Of a stretch of 64,000 bases of DNA, positions 45,877-54,119 are shown piece after piece. The position numbers were made by a program, and so were the translations under genes. Under the pieces are notes generated by a model, which saw nothing but the letters and a program-made list of their open reading frames with translations, was not told the DNA's origin and did not search any database. Origin of the DNA: Microcystis wesenbergii FACHB-1317 (GTDB taxonomy: Bacteria > Cyanobacteriota > Cyanobacteriia > Cyanobacteriales > Microcystaceae); the NCBI RefSeq assembly GCF_014696875.1, contig NZ_JACJQV010000125.1, positions 62,001-126,000 of the forward strand, read 5' to 3'. Every line of letters begins with the position of its first letter. Position 1 is the stretch's first letter.

Positions 45877-48800
45877 CTAATCAGTAACCTTGGTGGCATC
45901 GGTTTCAATCACTTTTTTAGCAAGTAAAAGTTCTTCTACTAATTTTTCCAACTCTTTCCCTTGGCTACTATTTCTTATATATTTTCTAATATCTTGACGA
46001 ATATTAGCAAAATAAACATCTCTCAATTCAAGTTGAGAAATATCTTTTTCTAGGGCTTGACCAATTTGTGAGATTTTAAGATGCAATTGATCTTGAGGAT
46101 TAAATTTAGGTATGTTAAGTTTCCAGACGTGCTTATGTATGTCTCTTTCATCCTTTCCATAGGACATTAAAGGACGAGTTTCTAAAGTTGTAATCTCTGC
46201 ATTTAAGATTGCACATAAATAATGGGATTCTTCTAGTCCTTCAGTCGTTGCCCAATACAGTTTACTATCAATAATAGCTTGTCTATTGGATAATCTAGCC
46301 GCACAAATGTGCATTCCAGAGGTTGCATATAAAATTCTTTCTTTTGGTATGGGGAACTGCTGAGTCAGCTTGCTCATATAATCAATTTGTTCAATCAAAG
46401 ATAAGCGGGTACTACTAGATTTGTTTGCTGTCCATATTTCTTCTGCTTTGCGCCACCAAGCACATAAGCCAGGATACATATCAATTAACTCAGATTCTCC
46501 ATTCATTAAGACTTTTCCATTCCAAGGAATAACTGCTAATTCGGGTTCTTGACAACGAAAAGGTACAATAGATGCCCCTGTATATAAAGGTCTGATAAAA
46601 TCACTTTCAATTGTTCCTTCTAAAGTAGGAAGATCTTTCCAGGGTTTTTTCTCATTAGCAGATCTTTTTGACTGAACTAACTTACGTCCAGAAGCTAAAC
46701 CTAACGGACTAGATATTTTTTCTTCAACAAATAAAAGAACTTTAGGAACTATTGTAGCTCCCTGGGAAAATTGGGAATGATAGGGAGAAATTTTATTTTC
46801 TGAGCCTATTTTTATTTCTTCCTTAGGGAATTTAAGGGATTTTTTAATCACGCTCCACGATGATTTAGGTTCGTTGATTTTTCCTGTCCAATATTCAGCA
46901 ATCAAAGGCATTTTTACAGGTTTTTGAGACCTCTTACCAAAAATAACCGATGCACCTCTAGGAAAAAAATGGGGTCTTAGTCTTCGTAAATCCCAAGATT
47001 CTGCAAATTCAACGTATGTTGTTGCTCCTTTCCCTAGGCAATAATTCCCCTCTCGAAATCCTCCAAAATATTCTCTATCCGTTACTGAATTAGGCATCAC
47101 AAAAGCAAACTTGCCACCTTCACCCAAATAAGTTTCAATAGTTTTAGCGACAAACAATGCTGAAAGATCTTGATGTGTGGCATTCTTTGCCCCATGCCAA
47201 AGCGATCGCTCTTCACTCATTTCCTTAAATGATTGTTGCATCTCTTTAGGCATATGCCGATAAGAAAGCCAGGGCGGATTTCCAATTAGAATATCAACCC
47301 GATTTTGCGGCAAACTCAACCAAACAGGACGGACCAAATTACGCACATAATAGCTCCAAATATGATCCCGTCCGCTTTCATGGAGTTCACACATAACGGA
47401 AAATGTACTTTTAATCGTCTCATGAAACTTTTCAGGGATAGCTAATCGCCGAAATACCCCCGTTAAAGAAGGTATCGGTTTACCGTAATCTTTTTGAGTA
47501 GCTTTATCTGCTAATTCTTTTACAAGCTCATCAAAAGTATGGGAACTTTTTAGAAGCTCATGGGGAAAACGTAACTCCGATTTAAATAACTGTCCTTCAC
47601 TATCCGTTTCAATAATGACGTGATCTCTTGACCATAGATCATATTGCTTTTGTCGCCATTGCATAGAATCAGCCAAATAAACAGGAATATTAATTTCCCC
47701 TCTGCTTGGATTAGTCAAATTATCACGACCAATTGCCAAAAGATAAGTTACACGAGCTAACGTTACTGCGACTGGATGAATATCAAAGCCAATAACATTC
47801 CTTGCCAAAGTTTCAAGAGATTCACGCAGAGACAATTTCTCTTGCGCTGCTTTTTTAAAAAGATTTTTAACCGCATGAAACAAGAAAGTTCCAGAACCGC
47901 AAGACGGATCTAAAACACGCTTATTTAAGGGGTCTTTAATTGTTTTTTCAACAATAGCCTCCGCCAGCCAGTCTGGTGTGTAATACTCTCCTAATTGTTT
48001 TCTTAATTCCTGAGCAATGATTGATTCATATAAGACTTTCATAATGTCATAGGCCACTTCCCCCCAATTAAAACGAGAAATTTTACGAGCTAATGAACGA
48101 ATAAAAATATCACCTTCCTCAACTTCTATCACCCAATCAAAAAAGTCGCTTTCAATTACGCCATAAATACCGCTAATCTCAAACTGAGAACCTGATAAAA
48201 GAGAAGCGGGCGATAAATCATTAACATTTAGACCTAAAACAGCATGAGCAATAATTTCAGATACATTCACCAGTAACGTATGCTCAACGAATAATTCATC
48301 ACTATCTTTGAATTGACTACCTAACGCTGTCGTCAGAAGTTTCGCCCATAATAGACGCTTCATTTTTACTGTAGGAAGCTCTTTGTTTTCCTCATACAAA
48401 CTTAATAAAGTTGCATGATTAATGGCATAGGAAGAGCTTTCTACACCCAGCTTATTATTGATTTCTTCTGGAGTAGGAATAACGTCTTGCTTTGTTGCCA
48501 AAACCCCATCTAACCAAGCAATTAATTTATCGGCATCGGGATTATTTGCATTTACTAAATGTTTAGAGACTTCAACAAAATCCTTTGATGGTTTGAGATG
48601 AAAACACCGCCATTCCAAACCATCCGATAAAATACCAATATAGTTTTGCCCCGTTTGCTGCGTCCGAACTGCGACATAGCCCGATAATTGCTCTATCGCA
48701 TCAGCGAGAATTTTTGCTTTCCGTAAATCTTTTTTGACTTCAATGACTACCGATCCTACTTCAACATCAATTCTACGGCGATCACCCAATTGAGATTCAA

Positions 48801-48939
48801 GTTTTACATCAAGATCTTCATCATCGAGATCTAGTGAAGCTTGAAGTAATAAATCCCTGATGCCAGCTTGTATATCGGCTTCAGTGCGCTTGGCTTCTCT
48901 ATTGGCTAAGTTTTTGACAATTTCAATAACATTTGACAT
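45877..48939 (-). CDS. Type IIG-like restriction-methylation enzyme (N6-adenine methylase + nuclease)
   Basis: 1020 aa in one chain. The N-terminal PD-(D/E)xK-like nuclease has 'RRIDVEVGSVVIEVKK' (Asp58, Glu67, Lys69). A helical connector leads to 'LGEYYTPDWLAEAIV' and motif I 'VLDPSCGSGTFLFHA' (about 340), with catalytic motif IV 'NPPW' near 553 and 'FAFVMPNSV'. The last 350 residues are a probable target-recognition domain. Type IIG enzymes cut and methylate DNA without separate R or S subunits, but the nuclease assignment is inferred from motif only. No other restriction gene is adjacent. The base composition looks slightly more AT-rich than neighbours, compatible with transfer. Confidence 0.88.
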   Translation of the reverse strand: MSNVIEIVKNLANREAKRTEADIQAGIRDLLLQASLDLDDEDLDVKLESQLGDRRRIDVEVGSVVIEVKKDLRKAKILADAIEQLSGYVAVRTQQTGQNYIGILSDGLEWRCFHLKPSKDFVEVSKHLVNANNPDADKLIAWLDGVLATKQDVIPTPEEINNKLGVESSSYAINHATLLSLYEENKELPTVKMKRLLWAKLLTTALGSQFKDSDELFVEHTLLVNVSEIIAHAVLGLNVNDLSPASLLSGSQFEISGIYGVIESDFFDWVIEVEEGDIFIRSLARKISRFNWGEVAYDIMKVLYESIIAQELRKQLGEYYTPDWLAEAIVEKTIKDPLNKRVLDPSCGSGTFLFHAVKNLFKKAAQEKLSLRESLETLARNVIGFDIHPVAVTLARVTYLLAIGRDNLTNPSRGEINIPVYLADSMQWRQKQYDLWSRDHVIIETDSEGQLFKSELRFPHELLKSSHTFDELVKELADKATQKDYGKPIPSLTGVFRRLAIPEKFHETIKSTFSVMCELHESGRDHIWSYYVRNLVRPVWLSLPQNRVDILIGNPPWLSYRHMPKEMQQSFKEMSEERSLWHGAKNATHQDLSALFVAKTIETYLGEGGKFAFVMPNSVTDREYFGGFREGNYCLGKGATTYVEFAESWDLRRLRPHFFPRGASVIFGKRSQKPVKMPLIAEYWTGKINEPKSSWSVIKKSLKFPKEEIKIGSENKISPYHSQFSQGATIVPKVLLFVEEKISSPLGLASGRKLVQSKRSANEKKPWKDLPTLEGTIESDFIRPLYTGASIVPFRCQEPELAVIPWNGKVLMNGESELIDMYPGLCAWWRKAEEIWTANKSSSTRLSLIEQIDYMSKLTQQFPIPKERILYATSGMHICAARLSNRQAIIDSKLYWATTEGLEESHYLCAILNAEITTLETRPLMSYGKDERDIHKHVWKLNIPKFNPQDQLHLKISQIGQALEKDISQLELRDVYFANIRQDIRKYIRNSSQGKELEKLVEELLLAKKVIETDATKVTD

Positions 48940-49189
48940 TTTAGTAAAAGCAAAAAATTAGATCGTAAGCCTTAAAAATATATTAATTTTTGATGACAAG
49001 GTAATCATTTCCCTAAAAGATAAGTAGGTAGATGTTAAAAATTGGGCTCTTCTCGACTTTGTGTGATAATTTTTGCTTATAGAATCCTGAAATGTTTACT
49101 CTGAAAGATTTTTAGGACTATTTTGCTGAAGAAACTATCAGTATAGACCCCGTTTCCACACAGAAACCAGAAGAGCCAAAATTGTCAGA

Positions 49190-49270
49190 TACCCCCCTTA
49201 TCAAGGGGGGATTAAGGGGGGATCGGCACCCTCCTTATCAAGGGGGGATTAGGGAGGGCAGGGGGAGATC
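49190..49270. repeat. C/G-rich inverted repeat array
   Basis: Two copies of CCTTATCAAGGGGGGATTA separated by GGGGGGATCGGCACC, forming nested hairpins of the same family as 1666-1715. It fills most of the gap (48940-49343) between the restriction gene and the GHL10 gene; no ORF is seen in that gap. Confidence 0.7.
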
Positions 49271-49343
49271 GAAGGCAAAATCTATCTTCTATGTAATTAG
49301 AACCACTTACTTAGAACACCCTTAATTATACTAGCCTTTTCAC

Positions 49344-50348
49344 TTAAAACCGAGGAATATGATTAAAAAGATAACGCATGACCACAAATTCCCAACAAAA
49401 TAACGAATAGCCATAACCCTGCTGCTCCACCGTCCTCACCTGAGCTTGTAAACCCTTTAAGGAAAAATCAGGATTCCAACCCGCATATAAACCCACCCCC
49501 ACCGGCACATACCGGGAAGCTGTCGCCAGTCCCGAACCCGAAAGACTTGCCGCCACCTGATTGGGAGTTTTCCGATAGATCTGTAGGACCACCTCATCCA
49601 CAATCCCTTGACGCACCCAAGCCAACCAATTTTGATTATATTTATTCACCGCAAAAGAGTGAGGATTAGGCGAAAGACTGACCACCAACTTGGGATTAAT
49701 CGCCTTGACATGATCGTGCAACTTGCGGGTTAAATTCGTTAAAGCCTGACTTTTATTACCAAAAACACGCGGAACCGCCCAATGATCATCTAACTGAATC
49801 CCCGCCAAATCTTTTTCTTTTAAAATATCCTCCATATTGCCCAAAAGATAGGCTTGCACCTCCGGATTCGCCGGATCTAACCAGACATTGGTTTCCACCA
49901 CCGTCTTCCCTGCGGGCGTTTTTAATAGCCAATCCGGATGCTTTTTGGCAATGGGATCCTTAGGCGATAACATCAAACCATACTCAAACCAAGCAAATGG
50001 CTTCAAACCCTGCCGTAAAGACTCCTTAACCGCTGCCCTCCAGGGATTGATCAACGGCGGCACAAACAACCAATTCGTCGGACGTTGGGAAGTCGGATAA
50101 AGTGTTCCCCCAAACCCATAAACACTAAAATACACCCGGTCATAACCCGATCGCGAAAGATGATTTAACACCTCATCTAAGGACGTAGTGTGATGTAACA
50201 ATATCGTGCCAATATTGGTTAACCAAACCCCCTTCATCTGCTCATTTTCCACTGCCTTTCGGGGAGCCGCTCGGTGAGTAACCAACAACAAAAAAGCCAC
50301 TCCAGCAACAATCCCAAGCCTCTTTAGGTACTTGCTAAACTTAACCAT
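49344..50348 (-). CDS. Membrane-anchored GHL10 glycoside-hydrolase-like protein
   Basis: 334 aa. N-terminal signal anchor (about 12-26, 'GIVAGVAFLLLVTHRA'), then a GHL10 barrel: 'MKGVWLTNIGT', 'LNHLSRSGYDRVYFSVYGFGG', 'PFAWFEYGLMLSP', 'LAGIQLDDHWAV' (canonical acidic pair), 'VVSLSPNPHSF', 'VLQIYRK', 'VGVGLYAG'. This is the normal exported form of the family in cyanobacteria, predicted to act on cell-wall glycans in the periplasm. It contrasts with the two signal-less paralogues at 11813 and 17196. Confidence 0.9.
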   Translation of the reverse strand: MVKFSKYLKRLGIVAGVAFLLLVTHRAAPRKAVENEQMKGVWLTNIGTILLHHTTSLDEVLNHLSRSGYDRVYFSVYGFGGTLYPTSQRPTNWLFVPPLINPWRAAVKESLRQGLKPFAWFEYGLMLSPKDPIAKKHPDWLLKTPAGKTVVETNVWLDPANPEVQAYLLGNMEDILKEKDLAGIQLDDHWAVPRVFGNKSQALTNLTRKLHDHVKAINPKLVVSLSPNPHSFAVNKYNQNWLAWVRQGIVDEVVLQIYRKTPNQVAASLSGSGLATASRYVPVGVGLYAGWNPDFSLKGLQAQVRTVEQQGYGYSLFCWEFVVMRYLFNHIPRF

Positions 50349-50442
50349 GATTACCGATTGATCCCACCCAGATATTTGATAATAGTATTATTGTAGTCCG
50401 ATTTTTGATATTCAGTTCCTCATCAGCGATCGCTGTTTAGTT

Positions 50443-50536
50443 ATACTAAATCCGGTTATTAAAGACTGATTATTTATTCCCCTTTTTGCATGAGTGCCTG
50501 TCCTGATATGTAGCCTATACTCAACGGATTTAGTAT
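50443..50536. mobile_element. MITE family B copy 2
   Basis: 94 bp bounded by perfect 12-bp inverted repeats ATACTAAATCCG / CGGATTTAGTAT. The inner 50 bp match 41319-41437 in reverse. It lacks the 17-bp palindrome, so the two copies differ by an internal change. Confidence 0.8.
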
Positions 50537-50655
50537 CAGACCATGTTCGCATTCTTCTTACTTACCCACCCCTGATGCTCTTAAGTGGGTTAATAGTCAA
50601 CCTAAAAGCAACTTCTTGCCAATTAATGTGGGACAATTATCCTAACCATTTTTAA

Positions 50656-50778
50656 AAGATTTATTGGCAAGACAAACGGGTTTTGTGGACAGGGACGTAT
50701 TTCGTGGCTAGTTGTGGTGGTGTTACGATAGACCAACTTAAAAAATATGTCGAGAATCAGGATTCTCCTAACTATTAG
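50656..50778 (+). pseudogene. IS200/IS605-type transposase (TnpA) C-terminal remnant
   Basis: One frame reads 'LWTGTYFVASCGGVTIDQLKK' then 'YVENQDSPNY' and a stop at 50776. That is the C-terminal segment of Y1 HUH transposases (xLWxxxYFVxxxGGVTxxxLKxY), but the catalytic HUH motif and the N-terminus are gone and the frame is closed by a stop just upstream. Flanking DNA to 51000 may be the rest of the element's end (inverted GGTGAAAC pieces). It is too short to be functional. Confidence 0.7.
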
Positions 50779-50991
50779 TTGTGCTGCGCTGTTCTATATT
50801 GGCCGAACCTTTCATCTCCGAGGTGAAACAAAGGGTTCCTTCAAGCCGACATTACAGGTAACTGCGTTGTCAAATGCTTTTGTAACCCACAGGCAAAGGT
50901 GAAACACTCTCTTATCCCTCTGAAACTCTTAATTTGTCCGCATTTCTATACTTATCCAATATCTTGCGATCGCTTGTCTTTCCTACCGGCC

Positions 50992-51141
50992 AAATTCTGG
51001 CAGATTTTTTCCCAAAAAACCCTTGACAAATCCCCGCCCTTGACAGATACTTATATATAGAATGGGAATCCGTGCCTGCCTGCGAACCCTCTTTTTTTAG
51101 GTTAGATAAGCGTCAAAAAAATAAAAACCTAATACCTGACC
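50992..51141 (+). promoter_or_regulatory. Promoter-leader repeat unit 1 (in front of DUF29 gene)
   Basis: -35 TTGACA (51023-51028), 17-bp spacer, -10 GATACT (51046-51051). Then come an AT stretch, the conserved core GGGAATCCGTGCCTGCCTGC, CGAACCC and a T-run. The ATG of the DUF29 gene follows at 51162, after AGAGGATAGG. The same unit recurs four more times in the next 3 kb. Confidence 0.75.
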
Positions 51142-51161
51142 GGTGCTAAAGAGGATAGGTT

Positions 51162-51602
51162 ATGACAACTAAAGACTTATACGAACAAGACTATCCTGCT
51201 TGGTTAGAAGAAACGGCCAAACAACTGCGACAAAGACAGACAGATGTATTAGATTGGGAACATCTCGGAGAAGAAATCGAAGCATTGGGGAACGAACAGA
51301 GACATAAAGTAGATAGTTATCTCCTACAATTACTCATTCATCTGCTTCTCTATCAATACTGGCCGGAGGAACGAGAAAGATGTGCGAAGGGATGGCAGGA
51401 CGAAATCGGTAACTTTCGGGTGGAATTAGAACTTTTATTGGAGTCGAAAACCCTTTATAACTATTTTTTAACCAGAATCGCCGTTATTTACCCCAAAGCA
51501 GTGAAGAGAGTCCGACAAAAAAGCCAATTACCGGCCGCTATCTTTGCCGAAAGCTGCCCCTATAGTCCTGAACAAATCCTCGATTCCGATTTTCTCCCCT
51601 GA
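51162..51602 (+). CDS. DUF29 domain protein
   Basis: 146 aa. 'LYEQDYPAWLEETAKQLRQRQ', 'DWEHLGEEIEALGNEQRHKVDSYLLQLLIHLLLYQYWP' is the DUF29 pattern; a helical protein of unknown role, very numerous in cyanobacteria and often next to mobile DNA. The start has AGAGGATAGG upstream. It is driven by repeat unit 1. A decayed copy of its first 180 nt follows at 51751-51931. Unit plus gene start have been duplicated as a block. Confidence 0.88.
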   Translation: MTTKDLYEQDYPAWLEETAKQLRQRQTDVLDWEHLGEEIEALGNEQRHKVDSYLLQLLIHLLLYQYWPEERERCAKGWQDEIGNFRVELELLLESKTLYNYFLTRIAVIYPKAVKRVRQKSQLPAAIFAESCPYSPEQILDSDFLP

Positions 51603-51750
51603 AATTCCGGCAGATTTTTTCAAAAAAACCCTTGACAAATCCCCGCCCTTGACAGATACTTATATATAGAATGGGAATCCGTGCCTGCCTGCGAACCCTC
51701 TTTTTTTAGGTTAGATAAGCGTCAAGAAAATAAAAACCTAATACCTGACC
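51602..51750 (+). promoter_or_regulatory. Promoter-leader repeat unit 2 (in front of decayed DUF29 copy)
   Basis: -35 TTGACA (51632-51637), 17-bp spacer, -10 GATACT (51655-51660), same core and T-run as unit 1. It differs from unit 1 by only a few bases over 145 bp, so this duplication is recent. Confidence 0.75.
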
Positions 51751-51931
51751 ACTACTAAAGACTTATACAAACAAGACTATCTTGGTTGGTTAGAAGAAAC
51801 GACCCAACAACTGCGACAAAGACAGACAGATGTATTAGATTGGGGAACCAACAGAGACATCAAGTAGATAGTTATCCCCTACAATTACTCATCCATTTGC
51901 TTCTCTACCAATACCGGCCAATGTCTTCCCT
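51751..51931 (+). pseudogene. Decayed DUF29 copy
   Basis: It matches the start of the intact gene (ACTAAAGACTTATAC onward) but has lost the ATG. About 30 nt between two ATTGGGG/ATTGGGA words are deleted, which shifts the frame, and similarity stops near 51931. The following 120 nt to unit 3 are unrelated. Confidence 0.75.
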
Positions 51932-52054
51932 AAGCTGTACTGAATTTAAATTGCGTATTGGATGTTTGAGTACAAATGCTCAAACTCCTTCTCCCTGCTC
52001 CCAAGTCCAGTGCAGTCTTAACGAGTAATTTAGATAGTCAACAGCTTACCAGTC

Positions 52055-52200
52055 AAATTCCGGCAGATTTTTTCAGAAAAACCCTTGACAAATCCTCGAA
52101 CTTGACAGATACTTATATATAGAATGGGAATCCGTGCCTGCCTGCGAACCCTCTTTTTTCAGGTTAGATAAGCGTCAAGAGAATAAAAACCTGATAACCG
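52055..52200 (+). promoter_or_regulatory. Promoter-leader repeat unit 3 (orphan)
   Basis: -35 TTGACA (52085-52090), 17-bp spacer, -10 GATACT (52108-52113), core and T-run intact. Nothing on the + strand follows: the neighbouring hydrolase gene is on the other strand and ends at 52213. If active it would make only a short RNA plus antisense to that gene. Confidence 0.65.
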
Positions 52201-52212
52201 ATCCCTAACTAC

Positions 52213-53079
52213 CTATAAGCTTTTCACCCAATCACTAATCAACTGGTTAACCTCTGTGGGAATTTCATCGTGGGGACAATGACCAGCAGTTAGATAATAT
52301 TCTGTCAGAGAAGGATAGTATTGACGGAATTTGGATCCGCGTTCCCTCGTATTCATCCAAGGATCCCCCTCACCCCATAACATCAACAGGGGACAACTTA
52401 ACTTTTGCAGGAGAATATCCACATTTTCCCCCCGGGGAGATTTAAACACAGAAGCAAAAACTTTGGCTGCTCCCGCATCCAGGGAAGGACGACGGATATC
52501 TTCTATTAACTGCTCAGTAATGGCACTGTGATCGAGATATACTTTCTCTAGGGTTTTGCGGATAGTTTTGGGTTGACGGGTATAGAGAAATAAGAGATAA
52601 CTGGCGTGGGGTTGCAGCAAGATTGATCGCAGTAATTTTTGTGCTAAATTAGGCTGACGATTGCTTTCTGTATCGCTAAAGGGACCGGCACTATTGAGGA
52701 GAATTAATCCCCGAACATTCTCAGAGTGATTAGCAGCCACACAGAGAGAAGCGTAACCCCCCAGAGAATTACCCGCTAAAACCGTCGGTTGGCCCACAAC
52801 TTCCTTGATAAAATCATTTAATTGTTGCTGCCAAAGACTGCCACTATAGACAAGATCCGGTTTAGCTGATCTACCAAATCCTAACAGATCGATCGCCCAT
52901 ACCTCCCATTCTGAGGCTAAACCTTGCAGATTTTTTCGCCAATGGTCGGTGGAAGCACCAAAACCGTGGACTAATAGTAAAGGGGGTTTTCCCGCGACTC
53001 TAGTACCCGCTTGCACATAGTGTATCGAATGTCCTTGCCATTGCCAATTTTGCTTTATCGTCAGAGCAGCTGTATTCAT
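52213..53079 (-). CDS. Alpha/beta hydrolase
   Basis: 288 aa. 'PPLLLVHGFGASTDHWRKNL' (oxyanion hole), nucleophile elbow 'LAGNSLGGYASL' with Ser at about 104, acid in 'LWGEGDPWM', His in 'TAGHCPHDEIP'. This size and pattern is common in cyanobacterial hydrolases linked to pheophytinase/haloalkane-dehalogenase-like families; the substrate is unknown. It lies between repeat units 3 and 4, on the opposite strand to them. Confidence 0.88.
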   Translation of the reverse strand: MNTAALTIKQNWQWQGHSIHYVQAGTRVAGKPPLLLVHGFGASTDHWRKNLQGLASEWEVWAIDLLGFGRSAKPDLVYSGSLWQQQLNDFIKEVVGQPTVLAGNSLGGYASLCVAANHSENVRGLILLNSAGPFSDTESNRQPNLAQKLLRSILLQPHASYLLFLYTRQPKTIRKTLEKVYLDHSAITEQLIEDIRRPSLDAGAAKVFASVFKSPRGENVDILLQKLSCPLLMLWGEGDPWMNTRERGSKFRQYYPSLTEYYLTAGHCPHDEIPTEVNQLISDWVKSL

Positions 53080-53146
53080 CTGGTGTTTTGTTAAGTAATG
53101 TTAATAATTCTTAGTCTAACCGATTGAGAAACTGGAGACAAAGCTA

Positions 53147-53278
53147 GAGATTTTTAGCCAAACCCCTTGACTGAAAACGGAACTTGACATATACTTATAT
53201 ATATAATGGGAATCCGTGCCTGCCTGCAAACCCTTCATTTTTGGGCAAATAACCCTAAAAAACACTCTCAAAAAAATC
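53147..53278 (+). promoter_or_regulatory. Promoter-leader repeat unit 4 (before truncated glycerate kinase copy)
   Basis: -35 TTGACT (53167-53172), 17-bp spacer, -10 TATACT (53190-53195), then the core GGGAATCCGTGCCTGCCTGC and AAACCC TTCATTTTT GGG, which can form a small hairpin. It is almost identical to unit 5 (53985-54119); units 4-5 and 1-3 form two subtypes. Confidence 0.75.
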
Positions 53279-53466
53279 TTGAGCGGGATTAATCTCCTAG
53301 TATGGGTGGCTAACCCTAGAGAATTACTCCTAAATAACAGCTATGAAGATTTTGACGATTTTACGGGGATTAATCGACAAAAATCCCTTAACTGAGGCGG
53401 ATCTAGAAGAATTACTAGCGATCAAATCCTTAAATTTTAGGGAGACTAACCCTCTCATCCTCGGAT
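53279..53466 (+). pseudogene. Truncated copy of the glycerate kinase 5' end
   Basis: About 190 bp match 54120-54340 of the intact gene. About 30 nt around CACTGGGACAGTTTTTTTGC are missing, the sequence then carries a TGA (CTTAACTGAGG in place of CTTAAGTCAGG), and similarity breaks at CTGATCCT/CTCATCCT. It was formed by duplication of the promoter-leader and gene start. Confidence 0.8.
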
Positions 53467-53541
53467 AATTCTGGCTTACCCCTCGCGTCCACCCCATCGG
53501 TGTAAACCGATTCAACTATCTTTAAAAAGGCTTTTTGAGCT

Positions 53542-53874
53542 TCATTCATTATCGTCTTCATCTTCAAAATCATCTTCATCCTCAAAATCGTCTTCATCCT
53601 CGGAATTTACGGGAAAATCTTCGGGAGAATAGAGCAAGGCAAAACTTTCAAAATAAGGCTTGATTGCCTCCTCATAATCCGAACGCGTTCGCAGTTTAGA
53701 AAATTTACCCCGATCAAAATCTGCCTTGATAGTGCTGACGATTCTCGCCAAAGGTTCGGGATAAGCAGGACTAGCACCTTCATGACTCGAAGCCATTCGC
53801 GAAAAAACATCGCCGTCTCCAGCCACCAGTCCCCTAAACAAATTTTTGACAAAACTTTCTAAACGTGGATCCAT
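53542..53874 (-). CDS. Small acidic-tailed hypothetical protein
   Basis: 110 aa from the ATG at 53874 (GAGG upstream; a GTG four codons earlier is possible). Family not recognised. Residues 1-85 are mixed ('DPRLESFVKNLFRGLVAGDG', 'IVSTIKADFDRGKFSKLRTR'). The last 22 residues are almost only Asp, Glu and Phe in EDEDDF units encoded by a 15-nt repeat (CATCTTCAAAATCAT type), so length could vary between strains. It sits between the truncated and intact glycerate kinase copies, on the other strand, inside the duplicated zone. Confidence 0.6.
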   Translation of the reverse strand: MDPRLESFVKNLFRGLVAGDGDVFSRMASSHEGASPAYPEPLARIVSTIKADFDRGKFSKLRTRSDYEEAIKPYFESFALLYSPEDFPVNSEDEDDFEDEDDFEDEDDNE

Positions 53875-53984
53875 AAATTTCCTCACTTCGACAAAGCTCA
53901 GTGACCTCTAAATTTCCTCCATTTCTATAATAGCAACTCCTTTCTCTGTGGTTATTTTGTTGATTTTAAACCCAGTAAAAGCAG

Positions 53985-54119
53985 GAGAGATTTTTGGCCA
54001 AACCCCTTGACTGAAAACGGGACTTGACATATACTTATATATATAATGGGAATCCGTGCCTGCCTGCAAACCCTTCATTTTTGGGCAAATAACCCTAAAA
54101 AACACTCTCAAAAAAAATC
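53985..54119 (+). promoter_or_regulatory. Promoter-leader repeat unit 5 (in front of glycerate kinase)
   Basis: -35 TTGACT (54007-54012), 17-bp spacer, -10 TATACT (54030-54035), core and TTCATTTTTGGG as in unit 4. The intact glycerate kinase frame starts directly after it, so this is likely the parent promoter. Confidence 0.75.

Noticed and set aside
53908..54111. 67-codon frame on the minus strand
   Set aside because: It is read across promoter-leader unit 5 and has no support.
50992..54119. Promoter with -35 at the second TTGACA and -10 TATAAT
   Set aside because: The spacing would be 12 bp in units 4-5. The upstream TTGACA/TTGACT gives exactly 17 bp to GATACT/TATACT in all five units.
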